Source of the DNA: Bacteroidota bacterium
GTDB taxonomy: Bacteria > Bacteroidota > Bacteroidia > JACCXN01
DNA: 7,446 nt
Assembly (NCBI GenBank): GCA_947462515.1
Contig: CANHPJ010000074.1
Coordinates: 1 to 7,446, forward strand
Direction: 5' to 3'
Positions 1 to 6,465 of the stretch are shown here, piece by piece; position 1 is the stretch's first letter, and the number at the start of each line of letters is the position of its first letter. The translations under genes were made by a program, and so were the position numbers. Below the pieces are notes generated by a model. It had not been told where the DNA came from. It ran no database searches and saw nothing but the letters and a program-made list of their open reading frames with translations.

Positions 1-827
1 AATGGCCCGGAATTTCAGATGCCTTTAAAACAGTAAACTTTACCTACGATCATAATTTAGAACTTTATAATGCTGCAATAGGTATACTTGTTACCCAAGA
101 CAATTCAGGAAGTGGCGGTTTGCGTTTTACCAATTTTTCGGGAATATATGCCCATCATATCAATTTAAATAAATTCTGGACTCTTAAACCAGCTCTGCAA
201 ATTGGACAATCAATCAAGGATATTGATTTGAACAGATTAACTTTTGGCAGCCAAATATACAATGGAGGGGGAATACCCTCAAACATAATTAGCCAGTACC
301 AAAAAGTTAAATATGAAGATTTCGCCGCCGGTGTATTACTTTATTCAAGCAAAATTTGGTCGGGTTTATCTGTTCATCATATCAATAGGCCCGAACAATC
401 ACTATTAGGAGGTAAAGTAGCCACTTTACCCGCCAAATTTTCATTGCATGGTGGCATGCGACATACATTGAGTTCGGGAACATATAATCGCGACTTGGTA
501 ATGGCGTTCAATTATAAAGCACAAGGAAAATTCGATCAGCTTGACATAGGCTGTTATTACGAGCAACTTCCTATTGCTATTGGGCTATGGTACAGAGGCT
601 TACCGTTAAAACAATACCAACCGGGTTATGGCAACCGCGAAGCCTTGATTTTTATGACTGGTTATACCATTAGATTTCTTAAGGTGGCATATAGTTATGA
701 CTATACCATCTCTAAACTTAACGGTACTACCTTTGGATCGCATGAATTGTCCTTAACTTATGAGTTTATGGATAAAAGAAAACGACTCGGCAAGGGTAGA
801 AAATTTGTTCCTTGCGCCAAATTTTAA
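1..827 (+). CDS. PorP/SprF-like type IX secretion outer-membrane protein, 5'-truncated by the window edge
   Basis: The reading frame is open from the left edge (first full codon at base 3) to a TAA at 825-827, giving 274 visible residues. It has no start codon in the window, and the TTG at 120 is internal, because clear family sequence (WPGISDAFKTVNFTYDH, then GILVTQDNSG) precedes it. These motifs, the alternating hydrophobic/aromatic strands suggesting an outer-membrane beta-barrel, the late YSYDYTISKLNG segment and the basic tail ending PCAKF fit the PorP/SprF family, usually about 300-340 residues, so roughly 50 N-terminal residues are probably missing. Known members take part in T9SS secretion or surface attachment of particular cargo, and many lie beside a large adhesin gene. 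Any such partner would lie left of this window. The metalloprotease gene converges from the right, 16 bp away. Family call is strong; the specific cargo is unknown. Confidence 0.88.
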   Translation, partial: WPGISDAFKTVNFTYDHNLELYNAAIGILVTQDNSGSGGLRFTNFSGIYAHHINLNKFWTLKPALQIGQSIKDIDLNRLTFGSQIYNGGGIPSNIISQYQKVKYEDFAAGVLLYSSKIWSGLSVHHINRPEQSLLGGKVATLPAKFSLHGGMRHTLSSGTYNRDLVMAFNYKAQGKFDQLDIGCYYEQLPIAIGLWYRGLPLKQYQPGYGNREALIFMTGYTIRFLKVAYSYDYTISKLNGTTFGSHELSLTYEFMDKRKRLGKGRKFVPCAKF

Positions 828-829
828 AT

Positions 830-859
830 AATTAAACTGCTAATCAGTTAATTGTTTTT
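830..859. terminator. Probable shared terminator between converging genes
   Basis: The left arm AATTAAACTG (830-839) pairs with CAGTTAATT (845-853) around a 5-nt loop, leaving one bulged A. On the + strand it is followed by GTTTTT (854-859), the form of an intrinsic terminator for the PorP/SprF-like gene ending at 827. On the - strand the hairpin is followed by an AT-rich but less T-pure tail, so it may also stop metalloprotease transcription, though less convincingly. The stop codon of the metalloprotease gene (844-846) lies at the loop/right-arm boundary. The stem is mostly A-T, so stability is modest. Confidence 0.5.
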
Positions 860-2601
860 AAGATCTTCTTTGTTTTTAGCGTTCCATTTAAATACAAGGC
901 AAATACATATATGCCCGAACTCATATCATACTGAAGCCCATTTAAATTATATACATGTCTTCCCGGCTTTTGTATCTCATCTACTAGAGTATACATTTTA
1001 TTACCGAACACGTCAAATAAAGCTGCCTGCACATTAGTTTCTGAAGCTATTTGATAGGAAATTTGTGTTTCAGACACAAAAGGATTTGGATAGGCACTAA
1101 TTCCATCAAAATCAAAATATCCGAAGCCTATTTCATTGCAAACATCTGGAGTTAACAGGGTCATGGGTCTGAAATTGCATATTCCACTCTGTGAACTATT
1201 ACTTATTACCAATGCCGCACAAGCTAAATTATTTGTATTCAATTCTCTTTTTACCAGACCGGCTGTTATACTAAAATGCATCAAATCTTTGCTGTTTATT
1301 ACATGTCCTAATTGATGTCCGTGACCCAGCTCATGAAGGGCAATGGTCTCTAAATCAAATCTGGTTCCAATGCTAGTGGTAGTAGAAAAATTCCAATTGG
1401 CCTGATCATCAAAAACAATATCTAATTCAGACACAAACCATTTACCTTTTTCACACGTGGAATAATAGCTGTAACATATTCCTAACACTCCCTCGGGAAG
1501 TTCTGAATTTTTGTCAAATCTTATTACGTTAACATTGTCTTTTTCTATTTTATCTGTAGGTGTATTATCCCCCAAGGTCCAAGTAACAAGGCTAGAACAC
1601 CGCCATTTTGTAAACGCCCTTAAAAAAGCGGCTTTGGCATCTGCGTTTATTTCAAAATCAGGATGCATTTGCCAAGAATAACCTCCTCCAGACTGATTAA
1701 TAAATCGACCTTGATAATCTGATTGAGGAACATTTGAATAGGCATAACTAACTTGCAAGGTTTTTAAACTCGTTCCTGTTGTGCCATTAACAACCTGAAA
1801 CTTTCCTGTACCTGCATTTTCAGGAACCTCAACAATAATTTCATTGTCTGATCGACTTATATACTGCTGCTCAAGAGGCTCAATCTTGGTTTTCCCTCCA
1901 TCATCGGCATTGCTGAATTTAACAGTCGCATTGGTTCCAAAACTCTTACCCCTTATGGTTAATATTGATTTTGTACCTGCAGAAATGGTATCCGGGAAAA
2001 ATTCAGAAATAACAGGCGCAGCCCTGCCGATTTTCTCCACTTTGGAATAATCAAAAGGTTTAATTTCCCTTGCCTTTTGTCCGGTGAACTTAAAAATATC
2101 TTTATATACCTGATTCATAGATCCATAATTCTGAAATAAATCTGAAACCATGGCATCGGTTTCACTGTATCTAATAAATCCTTGCTTGCTCGAAAAAGCT
2201 TCATAATTTAAATCCTTTGCAGTGTCTGAATTTATTTTGTCATCAGAAACTGCTTTCAACATAAATATCCCCACCTCATTTGCCTTTAATGTCAACAGGT
2301 TTGTTGCCTTTATCATCTGCTGCCCAACTATTCCCCCCTTAGTAATTATGTTTATTTCGGTTTCAGATAAATGGCCCTTTAAGATTTTAAATATTTCTAT
2401 TTTATTTGAGGAGTAAATCATAGTTTTATCTTTATTCCAATACGATGAAATAGCCTTCACCCTCCCCTCTATTATGATTGAGGAGGAATTTACTCGCTCT
2501 GCAAATGGAATCTCAAAAACAGAACATTGAGAATAGCCTTGCAAAACCAAGCTGCTTAATAAAAAAACCAAACTTAGTATTCTATTAATTTTTAATTTCA
2601 T
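844..2601 (-). CDS. Secreted matrixin-like zinc metalloprotease with IPT/TIG domain and T9SS sorting domain
   Basis: The 585-residue protein starts at ATG and has a signal peptide (about residues 1-24; Q25 would be the new N-terminus, or C26 if cut one residue later). Residues 26-120 resemble a TIMP/NTR-like OB-fold region. Residues 195-286 form an IPT/TIG Ig-like domain beginning APVISEFFP. Residues about 295-465 form a matrixin-type catalytic domain with HELGHGHQLGH at 423-433 (zinc ligands H423, H427, H433; catalytic E424) and a Met-turn near M441. Residues 500-585, beginning ISAYPNPF and ending KKILKTIN, match a T9SS type A C-terminal sorting domain, so export across the outer membrane is expected. 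The usual metzincin glycine is Q430. Substrate is unknown. It lies 48 bp after rsmD on the same strand; no promoter is recognisable in that gap and its function is unrelated, so shared transcription is uncertain. Protease and T9SS calls are strong; the TIMP-like call is tentative. Confidence 0.9.
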   Translation of the reverse strand: MKLKINRILSLVFLLSSLVLQGYSQCSVFEIPFAERVNSSSIIIEGRVKAISSYWNKDKTMIYSSNKIEIFKILKGHLSETEINIITKGGIVGQQMIKATNLLTLKANEVGIFMLKAVSDDKINSDTAKDLNYEAFSSKQGFIRYSETDAMVSDLFQNYGSMNQVYKDIFKFTGQKAREIKPFDYSKVEKIGRAAPVISEFFPDTISAGTKSILTIRGKSFGTNATVKFSNADDGGKTKIEPLEQQYISRSDNEIIVEVPENAGTGKFQVVNGTTGTSLKTLQVSYAYSNVPQSDYQGRFINQSGGGYSWQMHPDFEINADAKAAFLRAFTKWRCSSLVTWTLGDNTPTDKIEKDNVNVIRFDKNSELPEGVLGICYSYYSTCEKGKWFVSELDIVFDDQANWNFSTTTSIGTRFDLETIALHELGHGHQLGHVINSKDLMHFSITAGLVKRELNTNNLACAALVISNSSQSGICNFRPMTLLTPDVCNEIGFGYFDFDGISAYPNPFVSETQISYQIASETNVQAALFDVFGNKMYTLVDEIQKPGRHVYNLNGLQYDMSSGIYVFALYLNGTLKTKKILKTIN

Positions 2602-2649
2602 TTTTAATTCTCTGATTATTGAGTTTTTAGATCTATTGATTAATTAATA

Positions 2650-3189
2650 TTATTCTTGCTGCTGAAAGAAACTAAAATTCACTTTACCATAAACCTTGCT
2701 AAAAAGAAACTTTTCATGCGATGAGAAATCAATGTTTTCATCGTGCTCTATAATAAGCCAACCGTTTGCCTGAAGTATTTTCTTTTCAAAGACTAAATCC
2801 GGGATAGTTGTTATCCCTTCCAAAGCATAAGGAGGATCGGCAAAAATTAAGTCATAACAAGCTGTTGTGGTTTTCAAATACCTAAAAACATCTTGCTTAA
2901 TTACCTTGGCATTTGTAATACCGATTGTTTGTATCGTTTTTTGAATAAACGTATAGCAATGGTAATTAATATCAACACAGCTTATAAATTTAGCTCCACG
3001 TGATGCAAATTCATATGCTATATTTCCGGTGCCGCTAAATAAATCAAGAATATTAAGATCCTCTAAATTTAAGTTGTTTTCTAAAATATTAAACAGAGAT
3101 TCTTTGGCGTAATCTGTGGTAGGCCGAACAGGAAGATTTGATGGTGCTATTATCTTTTTGCCTTTATATAAACCCCTTATTATTCTCAT
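2650..3189 (-). CDS. rsmD: 16S rRNA (guanine(966)-N(2))-methyltransferase RsmD
   Basis: The 179-residue protein is full length for the family (about 180-200). It shows the RsmD N-terminal pattern MRIIRGLYKGKKI followed by RPTTDYAKESLFNIL (22-36). The Rossmann-fold S-adenosylmethionine-binding loop is DLFSGTGN (49-56), an acidic residue D73 sits at the end of the second strand, and the catalytic DPPY motif of N-methyltransferases is at 118-121. Known members methylate N2 of G966 in 16S rRNA of the small ribosomal subunit, in the cytoplasm. The ATG lies 1 bp after the stop of the upstream DUF3822 gene, so the two are very likely cotranscribed and perhaps translationally coupled. No Shine-Dalgarno sequence stands out. 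The basic RNA-binding N-terminus and all key motifs are intact. Confidence 0.95.
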   Translation of the reverse strand: MRIIRGLYKGKKIIAPSNLPVRPTTDYAKESLFNILENNLNLEDLNILDLFSGTGNIAYEFASRGAKFISCVDINYHCYTFIQKTIQTIGITNAKVIKQDVFRYLKTTTACYDLIFADPPYALEGITTIPDLVFEKKILQANGWLIIEHDENIDFSSHEKFLFSKVYGKVNFSFFQQQE

Positions 3190-3190
3190 T

Positions 3191-4063
3191 TTAATGAATC
3201 AGACTTTGATTAAACAGTGTGAAATAAAAATGATCAGGAATTTCGTAAAACCCATAAGAAAACTCAAACATATCATTGCGATCAACAAAACTTACATCTC
3301 TTATGTATTTGCATATAATACTGTATAAAGCTGAATTTTTCTCTATCTCACCTATTAATTTCAACTTTAAGTTTTCAGGATTAAGTTTTAATTGTTCGCA
3401 TACAAAAAGCAGAAAATAAACAAAATCCTCGCTACTCTGATAATCAAACGAATTATAAAAAATCAAGTCCTTCTTATCCAATAAAACTACCTCAAAATTA
3501 AACTCCCCAACATTTACAAATAATGTTGCCTCTGTTAATGTGTTTTTATTGTTTGATAATAAACTCTCTATTAAACAGGTAGCATGATGCACTATTTTTG
3601 CAGTAGGAAAATTGCTTTTTATCCAACTCTCAAATACCGCATCAAAGGCATAAATGTTTACTGCTTCTATATTTTTTAGAATATCGAAAAACACACTTTC
3701 CTGTTCAGAAATTTCTGCATTATACCTTAAATAGTCTTTAGCCTTATCCTTTTCGAAAAGTGGCAAAGGAACCAAAACGGATTTTTTACCGCAATATGCT
3801 ATGTTAATCGTTTTAAAAGGCTGATGCAGAATTTGCTCATCTAAAAAAACTTTTTCCATTTCGTAAACCGCCTCATCAACTGTTTTGGCTTTTAAGAAGG
3901 AAAATGATTTTAAATAAAGAAATTTATTTCTGGAAACATTCAATATAGTAAATGAAAAACCACTTAATCCAAATTGAATGGATAAATGACATGCCCTTAT
4001 TGACTCTTGCGACAAATCAAATGACTCATCTTTAATATTTACTATGGTTTTGGTGCTACTCAC
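3191..4063 (-). CDS. DUF3822 family protein
   Basis: The 290-residue protein has no signal peptide or membrane segment and is probably cytoplasmic. Family-like features are the N-terminal HLSIQFGLSGFSFTIL (26-41), a central EDFVYFLLFVCEQL (212-225), and the C-terminal stretch from LIGEIEKNSALY to PDHFYF (236-281). DUF3822 has no function known to me. It is found in Bacteroidota, typically just upstream of rsmD as here (1-bp gap), which hints at a link to ribosome or RNA metabolism but does not prove one. The alternation of beta-strand segments, with LFVNVGEFNFEVVLL at 181-195, loosely recalls the actin-like ATPase fold of PilM/FtsA-type proteins; this is inference. The start is GTG at 4063-4061. 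The in-frame TAA at 4075-4073 leaves only ATT as an upstream alternative, and the next ATG would remove about 68 residues. Confidence 0.85.
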   Translation of the reverse strand: MSSTKTIVNIKDESFDLSQESIRACHLSIQFGLSGFSFTILNVSRNKFLYLKSFSFLKAKTVDEAVYEMEKVFLDEQILHQPFKTINIAYCGKKSVLVPLPLFEKDKAKDYLRYNAEISEQESVFFDILKNIEAVNIYAFDAVFESWIKSNFPTAKIVHHATCLIESLLSNNKNTLTEATLFVNVGEFNFEVVLLDKKDLIFYNSFDYQSSEDFVYFLLFVCEQLKLNPENLKLKLIGEIEKNSALYSIICKYIRDVSFVDRNDMFEFSYGFYEIPDHFYFTLFNQSLIH

Positions 4064-4129
4064 AATTGATATTTATTTGTCTAATTATAAATATGAGGTA
4101 ATTTAAGTATTGAATTTAAGAAATAATGT

Positions 4130-4137
4130 CAAAGCTA
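4130..4137 (-). promoter_or_regulatory. Candidate -7 promoter element for DUF3822-rsmD
   Basis: On the - strand this reads TAGCTTTG, an exact fit to the Bacteroidota -7 consensus TAnnTTTG. It would give a leader of roughly 60 nt before the GTG at 4063. There is no TTTG at the expected -33 distance (the bases there read TGAA), so support is partial. Another exact -7 match on the same strand lies farther upstream at 4288-4295, also without a well-spaced -33 element. Confidence 0.3.
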
Positions 4138-4240
4138 CAATATTTAAGTTTAAAATTTCAGGCCTTCCCATCTGCATATATTATGAGTAAACACAATATA
4201 ACAAAGGGAATAGTTAGCTTTTAAAGAGCACAAGTCAGTT

Positions 4241-4259
4241 TAAAATTAAATTAATTTTA
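4241..4259. repeat. 19-bp perfect palindrome, possible operator
   Basis: TAAAATTAA (4241-4249) and TTAATTTTA (4251-4259) are exact reverse complements around a single central A at 4250. It lies about 100 bp before the helicase start and about 180 bp before the DUF3822 start. Its symmetry suits a dimeric regulator, but it is entirely A-T in an AT-rich region, so a chance or DNA-bending origin is possible. Confidence 0.35.
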
Positions 4260-4320
4260 TCTTAAAAACATTGATATTTGTAAAGAACAAAAATAAAAAT
4301 AACCCCTTCAAATAATTAAC

Positions 4321-4337
4321 TTTACAGTAATTGTAAA
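4321..4337. promoter_or_regulatory. TTTACA-N5-TGTAAA inverted repeat before the helicase gene
   Basis: Six-base arms TTTACA (4321-4326) and TGTAAA (4332-4337) are perfectly complementary with a 5-bp spacer, ending 24 bp before the TTG start of the helicase. The position fits an operator or a leader-RNA hairpin. No known regulator is assigned, and the short arms leave room for chance. Confidence 0.3.
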
Positions 4338-4361
4338 ATTTAAAATATAATTAAAATCCCC

Positions 4362-5789
4362 TTGATCAATCCTAAAATCATAGAATCCCTATTACTTAAT
4401 AATTTTCCTCATCAACCCACTATAAGCCAGGAAAAATTAATAGAAAAGCTGTCTTTGTTTTTGTTTAATCCCGAACCAAATAACCTCTTTATTTTAAAAG
4501 GATATGCCGGTACCGGAAAAACAACGGCCATAAGCGCAGTAGTAAATGCCTTGCCGGCAATAAATCTATCTGCAGTTTTACTGGCCCCAACCGGACGGGC
4601 AGCAAAGGTATTATCTAATTACTCTGGAAAACAAGCTTTTACCATTCACAAAAAAATTTACCGTAAAACCGTTGGCTTTGGTGGCGAAGTGAGATTTTCA
4701 TTAACGGACAACAAACACTCTGAAACAATCTTTATTGTAGATGAAGCCTCTATGATTGCTGACACAGGAGGATTGAGTGAAGGCTATTTCGGCAATGGTA
4801 GCCTGCTGGAAGATCTTTTATCATTCGTTTTTCAGGGGCACAATTGCCGCTTAATACTTATTGGCGATGGCGCTCAGCTACCCCCTGTTGGTCAGGTAAT
4901 AAGCCCTGCACTAAATGCCGATTACCTCAATAAAAATTTTTCTTTAGCCATAAGTACTCATGAGCTAAGTGAGGTAATGAGACAGAAGGAAGATTCCGGA
5001 ATACTTGAAAACGCGACCAAAATAAGGTCATTACTTTATAATGAAGGGGGATTTACACCAAAATTTAGCACAAAAAATTTTAAAGACATCATAAAAATTA
5101 ATGGCACAGAATTGGAAGATGCTCTTAATGATTGTTATTCAAAATATGGCGCAGAAGACACCATGGTGATATGCCGATCAAACAAACGATCGAACTTGTT
5201 TAATCAACAAATACGAAATCGTATTTTATGGAAAGAAGAAGAACTTTCGGCGGGAGATTATATTATGGTGGTTAAAAACAACTACTTCTGGCTGCCTGAA
5301 AAATCACCGGCCGGATTTATAGCCAACGGGGATATTATAGAAGTGCTAAAAGTAAAAAACATAGGCGAAATGTATGGATTTAGATTTGCTGATGCCACCA
5401 TAAGACTTATTGACTACCCTAATGAACCAAGCATAGAAACAAAACTATTACTTGATACAATAAGCTCTGAAAATCCTGCATTAACCCAAACTGAAAACAA
5501 AAAACTTTACGAAGAAGTGCTAAATGATTATATTCACATAACAGATCGCACCAAACGATTAAAAGAAATTAAAGAAAATCCTTTTTTTAATGCGCTACAA
5601 ATTAAATTTGCCTACGCTGTTACCTGCCATAAAGCTCAAGGCGGACAATGGCCAGCCGTATTTGTCGACCAAGGTTATCTTACCAAAGAAATGCTAAATA
5701 CTGAATACATTCGGTGGCTATACACAGCCATTTCAAGGGCAAGTGAAAAATTATATTTGGTGAATTTTAATGAGGAATTTTTTAGCTGA
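4362..5789 (+). CDS. RecD/Pif1-like superfamily 1 DNA helicase, compact Bacteroidota form
   Basis: The 475-residue protein has a complete set of SF1B-type helicase motifs: Walker A GYAGTGKTT (47-55), motif Ia APTGRAAK (75-82), Walker B VDEASM (126-131), motif III IGDGAQLPPV (167-176), motif IV around VMRQ (205-208), motif V YAVTCHKAQGGQW (418-430) and motif VI YTAISRA (454-460) with its arginine finger R459. It should use ATP to translocate on and unwind DNA in the cytoplasm, in repair or recombination. At 475 residues it is much shorter than RecD2 (over 700), lacking that protein's long N-terminal region, so I do not give it the recD2 name. The start is TTG at 4362: an in-frame TAA lies at 4341-4343, the only other upstream candidate is ATT, and the first internal ATG (residue 131) falls after Walker A. 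No clear Shine-Dalgarno sequence is present. Confidence 0.92.
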   Translation: MINPKIIESLLLNNFPHQPTISQEKLIEKLSLFLFNPEPNNLFILKGYAGTGKTTAISAVVNALPAINLSAVLLAPTGRAAKVLSNYSGKQAFTIHKKIYRKTVGFGGEVRFSLTDNKHSETIFIVDEASMIADTGGLSEGYFGNGSLLEDLLSFVFQGHNCRLILIGDGAQLPPVGQVISPALNADYLNKNFSLAISTHELSEVMRQKEDSGILENATKIRSLLYNEGGFTPKFSTKNFKDIIKINGTELEDALNDCYSKYGAEDTMVICRSNKRSNLFNQQIRNRILWKEEELSAGDYIMVVKNNYFWLPEKSPAGFIANGDIIEVLKVKNIGEMYGFRFADATIRLIDYPNEPSIETKLLLDTISSENPALTQTENKKLYEEVLNDYIHITDRTKRLKEIKENPFFNALQIKFAYAVTCHKAQGGQWPAVFVDQGYLTKEMLNTEYIRWLYTAISRASEKLYLVNFNEEFFS

Positions 5790-5795
5790 AACTAC

Positions 5796-5848
5796 AATTA
5801 ACAGCAGAATAGCCAAAATGAATAACTGATACTAGTGCTGTAATTTTT
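5796..5848 (+). terminator. Stem-loop between helicase and acyltransferase, possible weak terminator or leader structure
   Basis: AATTAACAGCA (5796-5806) pairs with TGCTGTAATT (5836-5845) with one bulged A, closing a 29-nt loop, and the stem runs into a T tract (5844-5848). It could end helicase transcription or form part of the acyltransferase leader, since its right arm ends 15 nt before the ATG at 5861. The long loop makes it a poor standard terminator. Confidence 0.25.
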
Positions 5849-5860
5849 AATTAGGAAAAC

Positions 5861-6418
5861 ATGATAAAAGCATTTTTTAAATATTATTTTAAAAGAAGGG
5901 GATGGAAAATTCAAGGAGGCATACCTCCCGAAATTAAAAAATGCGTTATAATTGGAGCTCCGCACACCAGTAACTGGGACTTTTTTTATGGCGTTGGCGC
6001 ACTTGGATGGTTCAACATTGATGTGAAATATCTAGCAAAAAAAGAATTATTTGTGTTTCCATTCAAAAAAATGTTTACCTCTTTGGGTGGCATTGCCGTT
6101 GATAGAACTAAAAGTGGCAGCTTAGTGGACGATATCATTACCATGTTTAATAAAACAGAAAATTTAATCGTTTTAATACCTGCCGAAGGCACCAGGAAAA
6201 AAGTAAGAAAATGGAAAACGGGCTTTTACAGAATTGCTGTTGGCGCCAATGTGCCCATAATGATGGGCTACCTCGATTATAAAACCAAAACCACCAACTT
6301 AGGACCAGCTTTTTATCCTACAGGAAATATAGAAGCGGACTTTGAATACATCCGTAATTTTTATAAAGATGTAAATGCCAAAATACCCGAAAATTTTAGT
6401 CTGCCTTACCTCGATTAA
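5861..6418 (+). CDS. Short PlsC-like lysophospholipid/glycerol acyltransferase
   Basis: The 185-residue protein carries the four acyltransferase blocks in order: HTSNWD (35-40), the HX4D catalytic pair H35/D40; GGIAVDR (76-82); PAEGTR (107-112), the acceptor-phosphate-binding block; and VPIMM (131-135). Family members transfer an acyl chain to a lysophospholipid or related acceptor at the inner membrane. It is shorter than classical PlsC (about 240 residues) and lacks an obvious N-terminal transmembrane helix; residues 1-14 are basic and aromatic (FFKYYFKRRGW) and could act as an amphipathic membrane anchor. The ATG at 5861 is preceded by AGGA (5853-5856), a short Shine-Dalgarno-like sequence. 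It follows the helicase by 71 bp on the same strand, so cotranscription is possible. It is probably not the sole PlsC of the cell; the exact acyl acceptor cannot be told from sequence. Confidence 0.88.
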   Translation: MIKAFFKYYFKRRGWKIQGGIPPEIKKCVIIGAPHTSNWDFFYGVGALGWFNIDVKYLAKKELFVFPFKKMFTSLGGIAVDRTKSGSLVDDIITMFNKTENLIVLIPAEGTRKKVRKWKTGFYRIAVGANVPIMMGYLDYKTKTTNLGPAFYPTGNIEADFEYIRNFYKDVNAKIPENFSLPYLD

Positions 6419-6465
6419 TTTGCATAAGGTTTAATTAAAAAGGAAAGCAGGAAAAACAAAATGAA

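Larger units (their letters stand above)
4064..4361. other. Divergent intergenic region, AT-rich, no gene seen
   Basis: These 298 bp separate the DUF3822-rsmD operon (leftward) from the helicase gene (rightward) and should hold promoters for both. I see no credible ORF or RNA gene. It contains a candidate leftward -7 element (4130-4137), a 19-bp palindrome (4241-4259) and a TTTACA/TGTAAA dyad (4321-4337). For the rightward promoter the best candidate is GATATTTG at 4273-4280, one base off the Bacteroidota -7 consensus TAnnTTTG and without a convincing -33 TTTG. A second leftward consensus match lies at 4288-4295. Three copies of ATTTAAG (4101, 4114, 4142) are present. With this base composition such short matches are expected by chance. 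Confidence 0.6.

Noticed and set aside
852..1037. 61-residue ORF on the + strand
   Set aside because: It lies wholly antisense to the T9SS sorting domain of the metalloprotease and has no recognisable motif or ribosome binding site.
1844..2416. Two short + strand ORFs (1844-2050 and 2222-2416)
   Set aside because: Both are antisense to well-supported metalloprotease coding sequence and look like random open frames.
844..2601. Reading the metalloprotease as a lipoprotein because of the cysteine at residue 26
   Set aside because: The preceding residues GYSQ do not form a lipobox; ordinary signal peptidase cleavage leaving Q25 fits better, and the T9SS sorting domain gives another route to the surface.
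2602..2649. Promoter or terminator between rsmD and the metalloprotease
   Set aside because: No TAnnTTTG on the - strand and no stable hairpin; only small AT palindromes such as TTAATTAA.
3116..3328. 70-residue + strand ORF across the rsmD/DUF3822 junction
   Set aside because: It is antisense to two genes with clear family signatures and shows no domain of its own.
4101..4148. Three copies of ATTTAAG (4101, 4114, 4142) as a possible regulator-binding array
   Set aside because: The unit is short and made almost only of A and T, and spacing is irregular (13 and 28 bp), so chance is a sufficient explanation.
5986..6192. 68-residue - strand ORF
   Set aside because: It is antisense to the catalytic core of the acyltransferase.
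6419..6465. Possible terminator between the acyltransferase and the DUF1566 gene
   Set aside because: Only the 10-bp palindrome TTTAATTAAA (6430-6439) and purine-rich runs are present; no hairpin with a T tract could be drawn.
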